Notes: generated by a model not told the origin, from the sequence alone. Positions 23,389 through 36,070 are shown, counted from the stretch's first letter. The stretch: DNA of 64,000 nt from Epiperipatus broadwayi (GCA_028023455.1 JAQFVV010000021.1:7842853-7906852); one strand, 5' to 3'. A program made the numbers and translations.

Positions 23389-24954
23389 TGATGATAGTAA
23401 GTTTGTATAGTTTGCCGTATCTGCACATAATTTGTTTTACCTATGCGTATGTTTTGACAAACACTTTACATAAGTCATACTTAAAATAAAAAGGAGGCCA
23501 ATGCTGCTATTAAATAAGCCCTTAAACAATATTTTTTTAAAAAAAAAATGTTTATATAAAGGCCTCTCTAACAGTCTCTGATAAAGAAGCAATAAAAGAG
23601 AAAATATTACTCAATTGTTTTTGTAGTTGTGAGCTGAAGATAGTTCAAGTGTTTTTCATTTTTGTTTTGATTCTAGTTGAGAACATTTGAATACTCATTT
23701 CTTAACAAATATTAGACTGTTTTTGAGTTGTCTACAGGCTAGCTATTTAAAAGATAACATCTAACCTTAATTAGTATCTGAAAGATATTTCCAAGTTTAT
23801 TTGGGTCAAATTTAAATCCAGGTTTTAGACATGGCTGACAGGGGTGCTATTATTGTTCCACGTGTTTCTTATTAGTGTGTAAACAACTAAGAAATTAAGA
23901 GATCTTAAAAACAATTCTTATTCATCAAAATGTTACATCTTTTTCTCTCACATGTTTTGTAATCACATACCATTAACTTTTTGATCCAAATAGCAGTCTT
24001 TTTTAAATGCCATTAAGCATGTGCTAATGATCTTTATATGTAAATGGCATCTGGAGTTTGAAAAAACGTATGAAACATTCATATAATTAACCTTTAATCA
24101 ACTACAATATTTTTCTAATTATTGTTTGATAAATTCATATTAAAAGTTCTTAAAGAAATACACCTTAATTAGCATAATGAGTAAAGCCTTCTCTGTACTG
24201 CTCTTTTGATAAAAAAAATGTCAGTGAGACTTTTATTATGAAATGGATTTTTACAGCTATTTTATCTCACTATAAATATATTTTAACTATTATCAATCTG
24301 TTACATGTTAAGAATCTCCCCATGTTTAATACAGTTATTTTTATCTGAAGTTTATATATATAGTAAACTTTATTATCTCATCCACTCATATTTCATTTTT
24401 TAAGTCTTTTACAATCGACTGGGATTGAGTTTAAGACTTAAACTTTCAATTTTAGTGACACTTTTATTTCAGCTTCATTTTAGCCTCATGGCTTTAAATC
24501 CCTCTTTATTATTTCAAACAAATATCTTTCCATACCACATATGTAATCTAAAGTTACTGCAATGCTCTTCTGTTAAAGATCAGAGACTCTCATATTTATA
24601 TGTTCTATTAAATATCATCTTACATATATAAATCATATCATTCCAGCCAATTTTTAAAATATACCAATGAAATATAACAATATGTTGTCAAGGTAACAGA
24701 TTGCTGCCATTTTATTGGTTTATTTTTAAGCATTGGCTAGATTGATGTGATTTACATGTGATAACCAATTAGCTATGTGTACTTATGTTTTAATATATAT
24801 AAACATAAGATTAGCACAGCTAAATTTATATGTAGTTAAGTAGAGTAAACCACTATTCATTACAACTTGAATAGTTTTTATTTTTTCTGTTAATTGTAAT
24901 GTATATCTATCTATCTATATATATATCAATGTTTAAAAAAAATCAGTATTAAAG
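23389..24954. other. AT-rich spacer, no gene recognised
   Basis: No coding frame, SINE or element end could be recognised. Confidence 0.4.
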
Positions 24955-25100
24955 ACATGTTTAGCATCTTTTGACTGCTAAAACCAGAATCATAGCACTC
25001 ATAATCTACAGGATGCATTCCACCTTATTTAAATTTCACTATGCATGATGCAGGTTATGAGTGCTATTATTGTCTTAGCAATCAAAACATGCTCAGAAAC
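24955..25100. repeat. Imperfect hairpin element
   Basis: ATAGCACTCATAATCTACAGG and its partner GCAGGTTATGAGTGCTAT form the core of imperfect ~60-bp inverted arms; GACTGCTAA/TTAGCAATC and the outer CATGTTTAGCATC/GAAACATGCTC parts also pair. Likely a small fold-back element. Confidence 0.65.
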
Positions 25101-25191
25101 TTTTAGAGACTTTAATAATAAATAATCTTTTTCAAAGGTTCAAAACATTGATATATATATATATGTTGATACAAAGGTTTTCACAGGTTGC

Positions 25192-25390
25192 AGATATATA
25201 AAACATATTTTGTGGGTTCATCTGTGTTAAAATATTTTAAATATTGATATACTGATGTTTCGACTTGGTACCACACAAGTCATCCACATATCACTCTGTG
25301 GATGACTTGTGTTACCAAGTTGAAATGTCAGTATATCAATATTTAAAATATTTTAACATGAATGAACCTGCAAAATATGTCTTATATATA
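25192..25390. repeat. ~195-bp palindromic hairpin with hammerhead-like words
   Basis: Arms read ACATATTTTGTGGGTTCAT ... TTTTAAATATTGATATACTG and the complement, meeting around ATATCACTCT (25287-25300). Near the centre each arm has, outward on its own strand, GGATGACTTG ... CAAGT(C/T)GAAA(C/T) then (A/G)TCAGTATATC: a stem II, GAAA and a UC site. The expected CTGATGA core is degenerate (GGATGA), so this is only a suggestive relative of families A-D. Confidence 0.65.
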
Positions 25391-25494
25391 TATATCATAA
25401 AAATAAATAGCATTCTTTGTTCAGAAAGATTCAAGGACAGAACGTATCAAGTGTGAATCTGATCTATTCTTTCAGCTTTCAAAGTTCATAATGG

Positions 25495-25620
25495 TTGAAG
25501 TAAAGAAGTGTTCCCCTCTTTTCTTCCAATGTGTAAGCTTGTGGTTAAGACCTGTAGAGGTCCCTACCTTTGCATTTTCAACCGCACATGCTTTAGGTTT
25601 TTTACCTTAGTAAATATTAG
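25495..25620 (+). repeat. Interspersed repeat 'GCTTGTGGTTAAGACCTG', copy 2
   Basis: Includes the upstream phrase GTTGAAGTAAAGAAG and GTTCCCCTCTTTTCTTCCAA, which is also present at 52110-52142, so the unit is at least ~125 bp. It lacks an obvious A tail. Confidence 0.75.
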
Positions 25621-25871
25621 TGAAAATTCAAAATGAATTTAATAAACTATTCTATTCTTGATTCTTATTAAACCTAAATAAAATTATTCATTATAGCCTG
25701 AGAGAGAAAGAAGAGTGGATTACTTTCCTTAATAACACATGCATATACTCTAAAAATTAGCTAAATTGTGCTCTTACATGTAATGCACACATGTGCAAAC
25801 AGTGGATTTAAAAAACATATTAATGACATCTAATATGTTTTTGACAAACTAAATCTTCTATGGTTCAATCT

Positions 25872-26066
25872 TTTTTTCTCAGTGATGAAAGTTTATTCAT
25901 AAAAAAAAAACAGATACAAATACACTTAGAAAAAGATTAACAAAGGAGTGCTAACATGGTAAAATGAAAATTTAGGAGCAACATAGTGAGAGTGGAAGGA
26001 TACATATGAAAAAGGAATAGAAAGTGGAATGAGTGTGTAGTCCAGGCCAAGAAAAGTCTTTGGTTC
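25872..26066 (-). mobile_element. 3' UTR of the CR1/L2-like LINE, minus strand
   Basis: The minus strand reads TCTTGGCCTGGACTACACAC, a pyrimidine-rich stretch, then TTTATGAATAAACTTTCATC and CACTGAGAAAAA. This matches 759-917 in order and ends at the same terminal phrase. It carries no coding sequence, as expected for a very short 5'-truncated insertion. TCTTTGGTTCAATCTT at 26058-26073 and TATGGTTCAATCTTTT at 25859-25874 share GGTTCAATCTT, an 11-bp probable target duplication. Confidence 0.85.
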
Positions 26067-26073
26067 AATCTTA

Positions 26074-26801
26074 TATAACTTTTTCAAATACCATATACCA
26101 GTGTTAATAATTAGTGGTATACATTATACAGACTTACTTTACAAATCCTGTATTTTTACCAATCACTTATTCATGACAATACCTTTCAATAATTACTTAA
26201 TTGATTATTAATCATCTTTAGTAGACCAGTAATTAATACATGTTGTTTAATTTTATATTTTAAGTTTCAAATTTAAAACAATATTGTTCCAATATCAATG
26301 TCTGTGCAAAAGGGCCAAAAGAAATCAACAACACAAATTAATATTCCTGAAGCATCAAAACACAGTCATATATCTGAGCTAGAATGATATGCATCAAACA
26401 AAATGACTCTAAGAATAAAATAAAGGTGATATAGTCCATTGCCAATAACTTGAACTCCATAAGTAAAAAGGAATCTTGCTTCTTTCTCTCTATAAAGTGG
26501 GCTATCTAAATTCATTTGGATACATTTACATAAATTTACATTCCACTTATATTGATCACCAACTTATCCACTGCTCATTTCTATGAATATAATATTATAA
26601 CTGAAATATTGAAAGTGCTTAGCTCAAGTTAAGATTTGTCTACACTGAAGATACTTCTAGTCAGCATTCCTAGGACTCAGAATTTGATTGCAATTTGTCT
26701 AGGAAAATGGTACTAATCTATATAATTAAATTTATAAAAATAAATGATTAAAAATAAGGTTTATGTGCACCTATATAAAGATTATAGATACTGAATTTAA
26801 A
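26074..26801. other. AT-rich spacer, nothing recognised
   Basis: No coding frame, tRNA-like head or element terminus could be recognised. Confidence 0.35.
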
Positions 26802-27277
26802 ATTTAATCCAGGGATTCCCAATCTTGGATTCCCATGCCCCCAGGGAATAGAGGAAGCTTGTCCAGATGGCATGATAAATAGCAGATAAAACGTATATTA
26901 TGTTGTGAATATATCCCCAAAATAGTTATGTTATCAACATGATCAGGTTATTCCAGGTTGGTACTGCCTGTCAACCAAACAAGCAATATTTTAAGTTTCT
27001 TATCAGACATGAACACAGAGAGGTTGTGTAGACTTTTTTTTTTACTGTAAAGTCTGATAACTTAATATGCCCAATTAAGATTCAAGATAACTAGTGAAAT
27101 TGCCAGATTGGTGCCCCCTTGAGATCTTGCCTTTGTGGAATCTGCACCTCCTGTGCATTTTTAGACCTACTGCAAGGTACACTTCCTAATCGCTAATTTA
27201 TTATAATGAATATGGGTATCAGATAATTTACTTAAAGCCAATGGGAATCAAAATGGTTGGGATGCCCTGGATTAATC
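26802..27277. mobile_element. hAT-type non-autonomous element (MITE), 460 bp
   Basis: The unit 26810-27269 begins CAGGGATTCCCAATCTTGG and ends AATGGTTGGGATGCCCTG, terminal inverted repeats of the CAGGG-TTCCCAA type seen in hAT superfamily elements. Flanks ATTTAATC and GATTAATC are 8 bp long and match at 6 of 8, consistent with the family's 8-bp target duplication after decay. No transposase frame is present. Confidence 0.75.
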
Positions 27278-30062
27278 TATATTTGCCAATTTGTCTGCAT
27301 TGACAGTTGTGCTAATATCCTCTTTAGATAAAATTTTACTAATTATTACTAATCATTTATTAAAGTTTGTCTTATAATCTTAAACCCACATATACCCTAT
27401 AAACATTATTAGAGAATTTAATGTAGGTATGTATTATTATCATTAAACATATAGAATAATACATCCAGTTACTTTTCTCTTTTATCAATATTAAATTTCT
27501 GATTCTACCAAAAATGAATCTTGGACATCATCCATATTGTTTTTAGATGTTCTTATTTATATATTGTATAATAAAGCTTATAATAATTTAAAGACTATAT
27601 TTGCGTTTTTTTACAAAATGATAATTTTTACTCTAATAATACTTATTAATAATCATTTAAATATTTATGGAAAAATAATTAAAAAATGCACTTGTAAAAA
27701 AATAACTTAGAAGTTGCGTATTTAATATTTAATACATCAATTTTTATTCAAATTCTATTCAATTATTAAATCATATGTATTTTCTTGTTGATATTTACAT
27801 AAAATAATAATTTTATATGATATCTTTTTTGACATTTATGTGTTAAAGTTAATAATTTTAAAAATATTACTGTTTTTATACTAAATTGGCAACATATAGT
27901 TTTGAATTGCATTGCTTGTTGTGTGTGTGCATGCATGAAATTTATATATATATATTTTCTACATAATTGTAATGGTTCAAAGAGTGTTAAAACATTTTTA
28001 ATAATAAAACAGGTTTGAATTTGTAATAAAATAAATTTATTTAAAGCTGAATGCTTTCAATACTGAATAGCAGCATAATCATAGCATTAAACAAATTGTA
28101 GCTTAAAATTCATTTTATTTATATTTGTATTATTTTCATGATTCATTTATATTATTATTCTGTATTTAACAATCTTAATTTTTTAGTATTACTGTATCTT
28201 TATTTTCATTCAAATTTTTCAATCTTCTATACGTAAGACATTAAAGTAACAATTATTTTGTTATATTAACTGCTCAATTTAAGCATATATACCTAGGTCT
28301 TGTTTTATGTGGATTTTTTAAATGCAATTTTGAAGTTATGCAATTCATGTTTCTTCTTAATATCTTTTATATGGGTTTTCTTTTATGTGATAAAGATGTT
28401 CATATTTCATTATATTTATTAGACATCAAGAAATTTAAATTATTAATAACTTATTTTGAATTGAAATACTTTTTTTTTTCAGCTAACGTGAATATGGTCT
28501 GAAGCTGTATTTAGAATCTTAGTTTTTTAAGAAAATAACCTACTTATACTTATGAGTAAATAAAAATAATAGATTTATACTTACGAGTATAAAAATATTG
28601 CAATAATATTCAAAAATTTTAAACTTTTAAAACATATTTTGTTAGATATACCAGAAATAAACATTCTTTTAGATTTTTAAAATAAATGAGGAAGTTTTGT
28701 AAACTGAAAATAATCTTTCTACCAATAATGTATAATCTTTTTGTTTTGATTACAATCTCATTTTTTTAATATAGAAACAAAATGTGAACATTTAAAATTT
28801 ATTTTCAATAGTAAACACAAATATCTATGAAATGAAGAAAAATTTATTATTTTCTGATAAGCATTAATCATTTAATTGTGTTGATGGGTGAGACAAAAAA
28901 AATTGTCAGAAAATGCTGAAATCTGAGAGAGTTTGCTGCAATAAACAACCTCTTAAATTCCAATGAGAGCTAAATTAGTTATATGTTTGGATATTATGAG
29001 CTTTGTAAACAATTAGTAAAATCACCTTCTCAAAGTTTAATCACCACTTACATTGTCAACAGAAAACTATTAACACACCACAAGACTGAATGTGGCAGGC
29101 ACTAGTTGTACTCCCACTTGTGACAAATCTGATTTCTTACCAGTTTACAAACAAAATTCATATCATTAAATAGTGATAATGATTAAAATATGTATGAAAA
29201 AATGTAAAATTAAATACTGTAGTTAATAAAAAAAGTAAAAAAAGTTTGTCTTGTATCAAATTTTTTCAAATATTTGATATCTTTTATTGGTCATACTTTA
29301 TCTCTTTATTTTTTTAATGTAAATTTTAAAGTAACTTTTCCTTGTTGTTTTGCTTTTATGCGATTTCTGAAAATTACAGAACCTATCCTCCATTTTTCAA
29401 GATAAGTTAAGTCTATTTTTGTGCAATTTTTTTTAATGCAGGTTTTCTGTGGAACCTATCTACTGCATAAAATGAAACCCAGGTGTATTGATATTACTAT
29501 GGAAAAGTAGGTTGTTCTTTAAAATAAATTACTAGGATATTTAAGCACTATAAAATAACATATTGGTATTTGGGTTCAGTGCTTTGGTTTCAATAATGTA
29601 AAGAGTAAATATGACTGTTAGACATATTGGTACAAATCTATGATGATGAAAGTGATAGCCAAAAATTAGTCTAAGATATAGGGTGTGGCATCCTATTTAG
29701 TGTCCATTGATTATTAAAATTAAAATAAATTACTCTGGAATACAGTAACTAAAATGAATCATGGTTCTCAGTGTATAAGTTCAGTTGACCAATTAAATGC
29801 AACTCCAATTATGGTAGTGCAGAAAAATGGTAGAACCCAAAGCTGAAGGTTTCACAATTGTTTTGTGAATGAATAAAGTAAAAAAGTAATAATTTCACCT
29901 TGGTCATTTGAATGAAAATGCTATACATAAGTAAAACTTGGGTTCTTGGTATCATTAAAAGCTCATTAAAAGTTTAGGATATAGATCTAAATTTTGAGAT
30001 ATTAATACAAATTATGATAAAAGTAATAGAAAACAATGTTTGAGTACCATTAATTGAATGTG
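27278..30062. other. Long AT-rich spacer
   Basis: No gene was found. At 29440-29514 a good acceptor (T-run then GCAG) precedes 22 open codons ending in TAG with AATAAA nearby; without a partner exon this stays unassigned. Related phrases at 29620-29670 and 29990-30030 (ATATTGGTACAAATC-TATGATGA-GAAAGTGATAG) hint at an old duplication. Confidence 0.35.
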
Positions 30063-30160
30063 GTGTTATTTCTTGAGAGTTCTTAAGAAAGAGTGCCAGC
30101 AACTGGAATCAAATTGAGAATCTTTCTTTCAACAATATGATACTCAACCAGTATTTAATT
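30063..30160 (-). mobile_element. tRNA-like SINE of the 'GAGTGCTGGAAG' family, minus strand
   Basis: Shares GAGAGTTCTTAAGAA, GAGTGCCAGCAACTGGAATC and TGATACTCAACCAG with the cleaner plus-strand copy at 33818. Strongly diverged. Confidence 0.5.
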
Positions 30161-31880
30161 ATTAATCATAGTAATTATTGCCTAGATACACAACCTGACT
30201 TTAGGTAAGAAATTTAACTCACTTCATTTTAAAAGAAATCATTAAAAATAAAAGAGTATTATAATTTAAAATAAAAAATACAAACAGATGTCATAGTAAA
30301 GGTATATAAAATACATATACTTTGGGTTTGAGTTGGATATTTTTTGCATTTAAACTAATTATTTAGGTATTTAAATAAAGTTAAATCATAAATCATTGTA
30401 GTTCCACCATATTCAAGATGTTCCAAGATTTGGCTCACACACTAAATTTTATGGCTAGTAATGAACCATAATTTAATATACATTTTAAACACACAAACAT
30501 AGATATGTGTACATACTCTATATTGTAAATAGATAATAACATTGATATTGATAAAGCTAGATGGTTCACAAATGTTAAGCACATATTAATAGTCCATGCT
30601 CATCAAACCAGGAATCTTCAATATATTGTCAAGGCAACATCTAAAAATAAAAGATGGATTCCACCTTTCAATATCGTCTAATATATTACTAACATAGATC
30701 AGAGAGTTAACACTTTGATTGTAACAGATTGGAATTTGCAACTTCAAAGAAGTTTAAATAAACCTCATTAAGCAGAACTATTTGGAAGGCAGATTAATAA
30801 ATAATCATTTTTTTAAATTTAGACATTTCAATGTGTGATCAAATTGTAACCTCTCCTAACTATATTAATATCTTAATCCAGCATGATAGTGAAATTTATC
30901 TTTTATTCATAAAGATTGTCTTCGGTAATAGATTGAAGATTAATGATTTTGTTAAGCTTGATTATTATCATGTGGTATAAATAGGTGCATGCATAAATTA
31001 TATATGCCTTGTGATATAATTTTTTTAAAACTTTTCATGTTTTTTCTTTAATGTATTTCCAATAGTTACGAATGGGGAGAATTGAAATAACAAATCTTTG
31101 TAATCTAAGCTATATTATAATAACCAGATATGACATAATTAAAATAAATATAAATGAAATTTAGCATATTTCTTACTTTATAATTAATTATTGCTAATGT
31201 ATGCAATGAAATTAATTGGCATGTTTTTTTATCTCTCATTTCCTTTTTCTTTAATTTACATAGTTCAGTCACTTAAGTTAGTATAGATTTCTGTGATTTT
31301 CATACTATTGATTATTTCTCTGTCATAACCCACCATGAGACTTTCATGCCATTAGATTTTTCTTGGCCATAACAGTTACCATGATGTTAGGTGTTAATTA
31401 TGTGCATAGAAATTTTGATTCCATGCTTTTTTTTTATTTTCTAATTTTTTTTTTATCATTCTCTCAATTTTTGTTTTCTGAAATTAGAATAACCAGACAT
31501 ATTCACGAGTGGCTGCTGCTGATGATGATCATAAAGTTGTAAACTAACAAGTCATATTTTTATTGCAATATTATCTCAATTATAATTGTTTTTATTTTGT
31601 GACCGAATATTTTTCAAAAATTGTAAATGTTATCAAACCTTATAATAAAAATATAGGGGATTTGAACTCAGACTTTCAAGCACTTTACTATCCACACTAT
31701 GTCTGGTATTGCAAATTTTATAAACCTTATAATATGGATTTGAAACTCTCTTTTAATATGCAATAGATTTAATTAAAATACCGATCGTGAACATTATTGA
31801 TGCCACGATTTATTAATAAGCCTTAGAAATCAAATTCAACTTAATGAAAAAGCTCTGTTTATAATATGCAAACATAAATT
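30161..31880. other. AT-rich spacer, nothing recognised
   Basis: Only short open frames of AT-driven composition. A tRNA-like B-box phrase GGGGATTTGAACTCAGAC at 31659-31676 is in the style of the family B/tRNA heads, without a full element. Confidence 0.35.
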
Positions 31881-32202
31881 ATATGTCTATGTATAAGCAT
31901 TTTTTAATGTTTTACCAGAAAAGATTAATTAACACATGTATTCAATCTTCTATCATAGAAAATTCTTTGCTAAGTACTCGTTTGATCTTTACGATCAGAG
32001 ACATAGCATTCTTGTTCAGTAGTAATAACTGCTGTATTCGAACATGGCAGTTTCTGCTATTGAACAAGAATATTATGAAATCTGACCGTACAGACCAAGA
32101 GAATGCTTAGCAAAATAGAAGTTCTCTATGATAGAACATTAAATATATGTGTTAATTAATCTTTTCTGGTAAAACGTTTAAAAACGCTTAAATATAGAAT
32201 TA
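31881..32202. repeat. ~320-bp palindrome
   Basis: TAAGCATTTTTTAATGTTTT (from 31894) pairs with AAAACGTTTAAAAACGCTTA (to 32190). Inner parts also pair: TTAATTAACACATGTATT/ATATATGTGTTAATTAATC, ACATAGCATTCTTGTTCA/TGAACAAGAATATTATG, AAAGATT/AATCTTT. The centre is near 32045. The open frame across it is a by-product of the fold. Superfamily unknown; no target duplication was found. Confidence 0.85.
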
Positions 32203-32242
32203 CGAATAGAATATGAATAAATATTCTTAGAAAAACAAATTA

Positions 32243-32779
32243 TATAAATATTATTTAATATATAGGGTATATGAGCCCAGACTTTCACACGACCCTCCAC
32301 TCTATCTAATAACACTGATATACTCAAGCACATATATGCTGAAAAGATAAATAATCACCAATACGCGTATTTCATGCTAAACCAGCAATCATAAGTTAGT
32401 CCAGATTATCATCTCCCACACATATATACTATAAGTGCTCAGCTCATACTTTAATGGACATGCTCCCATCTACTACACACTCCAACTCTTCAACTGTCCA
32501 TCCGATTGAAAATCTGGTGATGGAATGCTCGAAGGCCACCCTGAGGCCAAGATTCTTGTCACACCCATGTTGACCTAAGTCACACCCATGTTGACTAACT
32601 GATGATTGCTGGTTTAGCATAAAATACGCATATTGGTGATTATTTATCTTTTCAGCATATATGTGCTTGAGTATATCAGTGCTATTAGATAGAGTGAATG
32701 TCTGTGCTCATATACTCTATATATTACATATACAGACACAAGTATATAATAAGCCTGTGTTTCAGTTATAAATATTATT
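32243..32779 (+). mobile_element. Family B inverted element with 13-bp target duplication
   Basis: TATAAATATTATT at 32243-32255 recurs exactly at 32767-32779, bounding a 511-bp insertion. The left arm is one unit read on the minus strand, truncated at TAATATATAGGG. The right arm (from about 32593) is a plus-strand copy starting at the hammerhead stem I and running to the family's complete terminus, TATATAATAAGCCTGTGTTT. Between them lies the non-repeated family B body, with ATCTGGTGATGGAATGCTCG and a small direct duplication of CACACCCATGTTGAC (32562-32595). One intact end, one truncated end and the long duplication fit target-primed insertion. Confidence 0.85.
32594..32637 (+). ncRNA. Hammerhead-ribozyme-like motif (family B, one core change)
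   Basis: Stem I ACTAA/TTGGT keeps pairing through a G-U; core CTGATGA at 32599-32605, stem II TGCT/AGCA. The GAAA box is AAAA here (G12 lost), so cleavage would be impaired. Confidence 0.6.
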
Positions 32780-32879
32780 ATAGAAAGAATCAATATATAT
32801 TTTTAGGTATGTGCATGTATGTTCTGTAACAAGGATAAGTCATTCTCAAGAGAAAACTAATGTTTGTAGCATACATTAT

Positions 32880-33066
32880 TGATATTTTATTATTATTAAA
32901 GTAATTAAAGAGGATTTGAACTCAGAACTGCAAGCTTCTGACAATTATCCACTCTATCCATTATAACCGATATGCATGATCACATTTATGATAAAAAATA
33001 AATGATCTCAACATACGTATTTTATGCTAAATCAGCTAAAATCAGTTGGTTCAGATCATCATCTCC

Positions 33067-33135
<69 letters not shown>

Positions 33136-33720
33136 TATATATAATCAGTGCTTGTTTTACCTTAAGATAGCAAATCTACACATTTTAATGAAAAGGCTCC
33201 AATCCTCTCCATTCTCCAACTCTTCAACCATTCATATCACTGAAAATCTGATGGTGAAATTTTCAAAGTCCTTGATGATGACAATTATATAGCCATACCC
33301 ATATTGACCTTAAGTCATTCTGATCCCACATTTGTAGAACCTTAATATGTCATCATGGGCATGACTATAATATTGACATCATCAAGGTCTTTGAGCATTC
33401 CTTTATCAGATTTTCAGTGACATGAATGACTGAAAAGTTAGAGAATGGAGGGGATTGAAGCCTTTCCATTAAAGTGTGTAGATATATTATATAAATCAAG
33501 CATGAATTATATATATGGGAGATGATGATTCAGGCTAACTGTGGTTCAGTATGAAATATATATATATATATTGATCATATATATATATATATTGGAGATC
33601 ATTTATTTTTTTCACAAGTATGTGATCACGTGTATTCAATATATTGGATAGAGTGGGTGATTGGAGGGAATTTGAGATCTGAGTTCAAGTCTCCTTGAAT
33701 TACATCTAGGTTAAGTAAGT
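32880..33720. mobile_element. Family B-related inverted repeat with TA arrays
   Basis: The left half (32905-33065) has AGGATTTGAACTCAGAACTG, CCACTCTATCC and CATCATCTCCCATAC. The right half (33510-33700) has the inverted counterparts: ATGGGAGATGATGATTC, TTGGATAGAGTGGG and GATCTGAGTTCAAGTCTCC. The central part around 33190-33460 is also mirrored (TCTGATGGTGAAATTTTC / CAGATTTTCAGTGACATG). GATTTGAACTC is a typical inverted tRNA B box, so this relative keeps a clearer tRNA-like head. No intact hammerhead core remains. Confidence 0.65.
33070..33144. repeat. (TA)n microsatellite
   Basis: About 36 TA units with one phase break, inside the family B-related palindrome. Confidence 0.95.
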
Positions 33721-33817
33721 ACGTAATACTTGTATTTCGATATTATTAAAGTAATAACAAATTTTATATTATACAAGCACACATTATTAAAGTCTCTCAA
33801 ACAATAATTATAATATA

Positions 33818-33930
33818 TTCTGTGTTGTTCATCACAGTGGTAGATTGTCAGTCTCTGGAAATTGGGGTCCTAGGATTAATCCTATGATTGGCTCTTCCAG
33901 CACTCAAACATTTTATGAACTCTCAAGCAA
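33818..33930 (+). mobile_element. tRNA-derived SINE of the 'GAGTGCTGGAAG' family
   Basis: CATCACAGTGGTAGATTGTC is A-box-like, followed by AGTCTCTGGAAATTGGGGTC, CTAGGATTAATCC (B-box-like), then GGCTCTTCCAGCACTC and TTTTATGAACTCTCAAG. Copies are inferred on the minus strand at 30063, 44545, 56455, 56580 and 62595, and on the plus strand at 46998. The parent tRNA is not clear. Confidence 0.65.
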
Positions 33931-35395
33931 TAATTTTTATATACTAATGCATGCACATTTATGTATGTATGAAAATGAATCTGAATATGACTTAAGCTCC
34001 ATCTAGCTGTGGCTAATTAAGCAAGTCCACTACACTATGTCAACAAACAATAATAGACATTCATCTATTTTTGTGTGTTTTTTCCGTGTAAATAAATCTA
34101 AATTTTCTAATTCTGTTGCAATTTTTGAATTAATATTAACAACAGATATAAATATAGCAATATTAATAGGATATTGGATTTGTTTAATTATTTTACAACT
34201 AGATGGGGTTTAAATCATCTTCAGCCCATTTTCATATACATTTAAAGTTATGCAAAGTTAATATTTATTAAGTGTAATAGTAAAATTACATAATATAATG
34301 TGTTACCTCTGTTAAGTTTATGCTTAATTACAGCATTACATGTTTAAGATGTATTGGAAGTTCATAAATGTTATAGCTGCTTTGTAAATATTATTTAAGG
34401 TCAATTTGAATCAGAGAGTAAGAACAAATTCATAAATTTATTGTTGATTCTCGTTGTCCTTGAATCTTCTGAAACTCCTGGCCTATTCTTGCTTTGTTTA
34501 TAACTAACTCAAGCTATTCAAATTTTATCCAAGTATGGTTGAACAATGATGTGAAGAATATATTTAATTAAATTTAACATAGGTGGCATTTAGATTGTTC
34601 ATTCTCTAATAATGTATTATACATAAGCTTGCAAATGAATAACTATATTTGGTGTTATACAAGGCATAATCAAAGAAAAGATCTCACAGAGTATGGATTG
34701 ATAAAGTTAAAGCATCTGGAAGAAGTTGTTGAAAAAATTATCATACAGGTTATGAGGTCTAAATCTGGATTGTTTTGATTCTAAGATAATGGTGAGAAGT
34801 ACAATATTCTGTTTAAAAACTGCATGTTTGAACAAACTGTAATATATACTGGCACTAAAACCCATTATGTTCTATTTTGATGTGTTTTATTGCTTTCTTT
34901 TGCAACCAGGTGCTTATATATGACTTTTATTTATGAAAATCTGATCATTGAAAATTTAAAATCATTACAAATTTTCCAACATCTTCTACTATGCATAAAG
35001 AATAACAATATCACATGACTTGTTTTTTTATTCAATTCTTAGAAGAACTGCTGTCTTCATCTTGTTTTAAAGATACTTACAGATTAAACAAATTTCCGAT
35101 AGATGGCTTTGGAGTAGGGCACAGATATATTCTCTTCTAAGCAAAAATGTACAAAGAGTCAAGAATGTGTAATACACACATGGGATAAAAGTGTATTATT
35201 TAAATTATGGTATTTATATCATACTTGTTAAGTGTATTAAAAATTCAATTTTATATATATTTAATAGCCATAAGATAAAACTTTTAGTAAAACATAATGT
35301 GACTCTTCCAATTTATTTTTTTATTATCCATCTTAGGGGCAACAATAAGTGATGTGGTGTATTTAGCTTCTCCTTAAATGAAGTCAAGAATATCT
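33931..35395. other. AT-rich spacer
   Basis: One frame at 34664-34770 shows RSHRVWIDKV-like text that weakly resembles the RPHVRWMDEI stretch of the RTE element, broken by stops; too weak to call. Nothing else was recognised. Confidence 0.35.
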
Positions 35396-35399
35396 CAGC

Positions 35400-36070
35400 A
35401 ATTATACCCAGATAAACCTGTTAGCCACTTTATTTTCCATTCTCCACTCTAAATCTTCCCATATTCTGCCCCATCCCATTTCCACAACATAATCTTTGTC
35501 AACTCTATGGCTTTTATATCTAAATCCCCCTTATCTTTTTGAAAACCCAGCATGAAAACTAATAATTCACTTTCTGTATAGTCACTTTGTTCATACCTAT
35601 TCTCCCATAACTTCATTATCTGTACCCTTTCTGCTTTCAAGCATTTACATTCAATCAACAGATGCTTAATATTTTCTATACCTTCCTTACACAATTTGCA
35701 CACTAAATCACCCATAGTTTTCCATTTACATGTATATTTTCTTATTGCTAAAGATCCCATTTGAACCTCAAACAATAAACTACTTTTCTTACTATTATCA
35801 TAAATTAACTCGCATCCAATATTCCGTTTACTTCTATATATATTTAGACTCTTTTTACCCTCCATACTAGTTCTCCATCTCTCCAACTCCCTATTTTTTA
35901 TTAATGCTTCCATTCTTTTATCTCATTCCTTACCACTATAACACTCAACAATCCTCCTAACACAATCATCCCACCTTTTATACAAGTATACTGATATAAA
36001 TTTTTTATCCAAATCTTTTGCATACTGCATTACCTTTCTCACCCATCTTGTTACCTGTCTCTTCCATTTA
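35400..36070 (-). pseudogene. LINE C-terminal fragment with zinc-knuckle-like motif
   Basis: Minus-strand frame from about 36065 to 35449. Upstream part: RWVRKVMQYAKDL, LYKRWDDCVRR, then an in-frame TGA (about 35922) and 154 more codons from MEALIKNRELERW. Near residue ~95 of that part is VCKLC, then HLLIEC, a Cys-x2-Cys...His-x4-Cys arrangement at the position where many non-LTR retrotransposon proteins carry a zinc-binding tail. ELTKIMLWKW closes the protein. Only the C-terminus is present, so the copy is 5'-truncated. It is a different family from the RTE and the CR1/L2-like pieces. The single stop suggests moderate age. Confidence 0.65.

Noticed and set aside
29440-29514. Possible terminal exon (acceptor, 22 codons, stop, AATAAA)
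   Set aside because: Too short to judge and no partner exon; likely chance in AT-rich DNA.
31883-32110. 75-codon frame
   Set aside because: Lies entirely in a palindrome; openness is a by-product of the fold-back sequence.
33002-33292. 96-codon plus-strand frame
   Set aside because: Its middle is a TA microsatellite (alternating Ile-Tyr) inside a family B-related repeat.
34664-34800. Weak RTE-like text (RSHRVWIDKV)
   Set aside because: Only about ten residues agree and stops interrupt; cannot be separated from chance.
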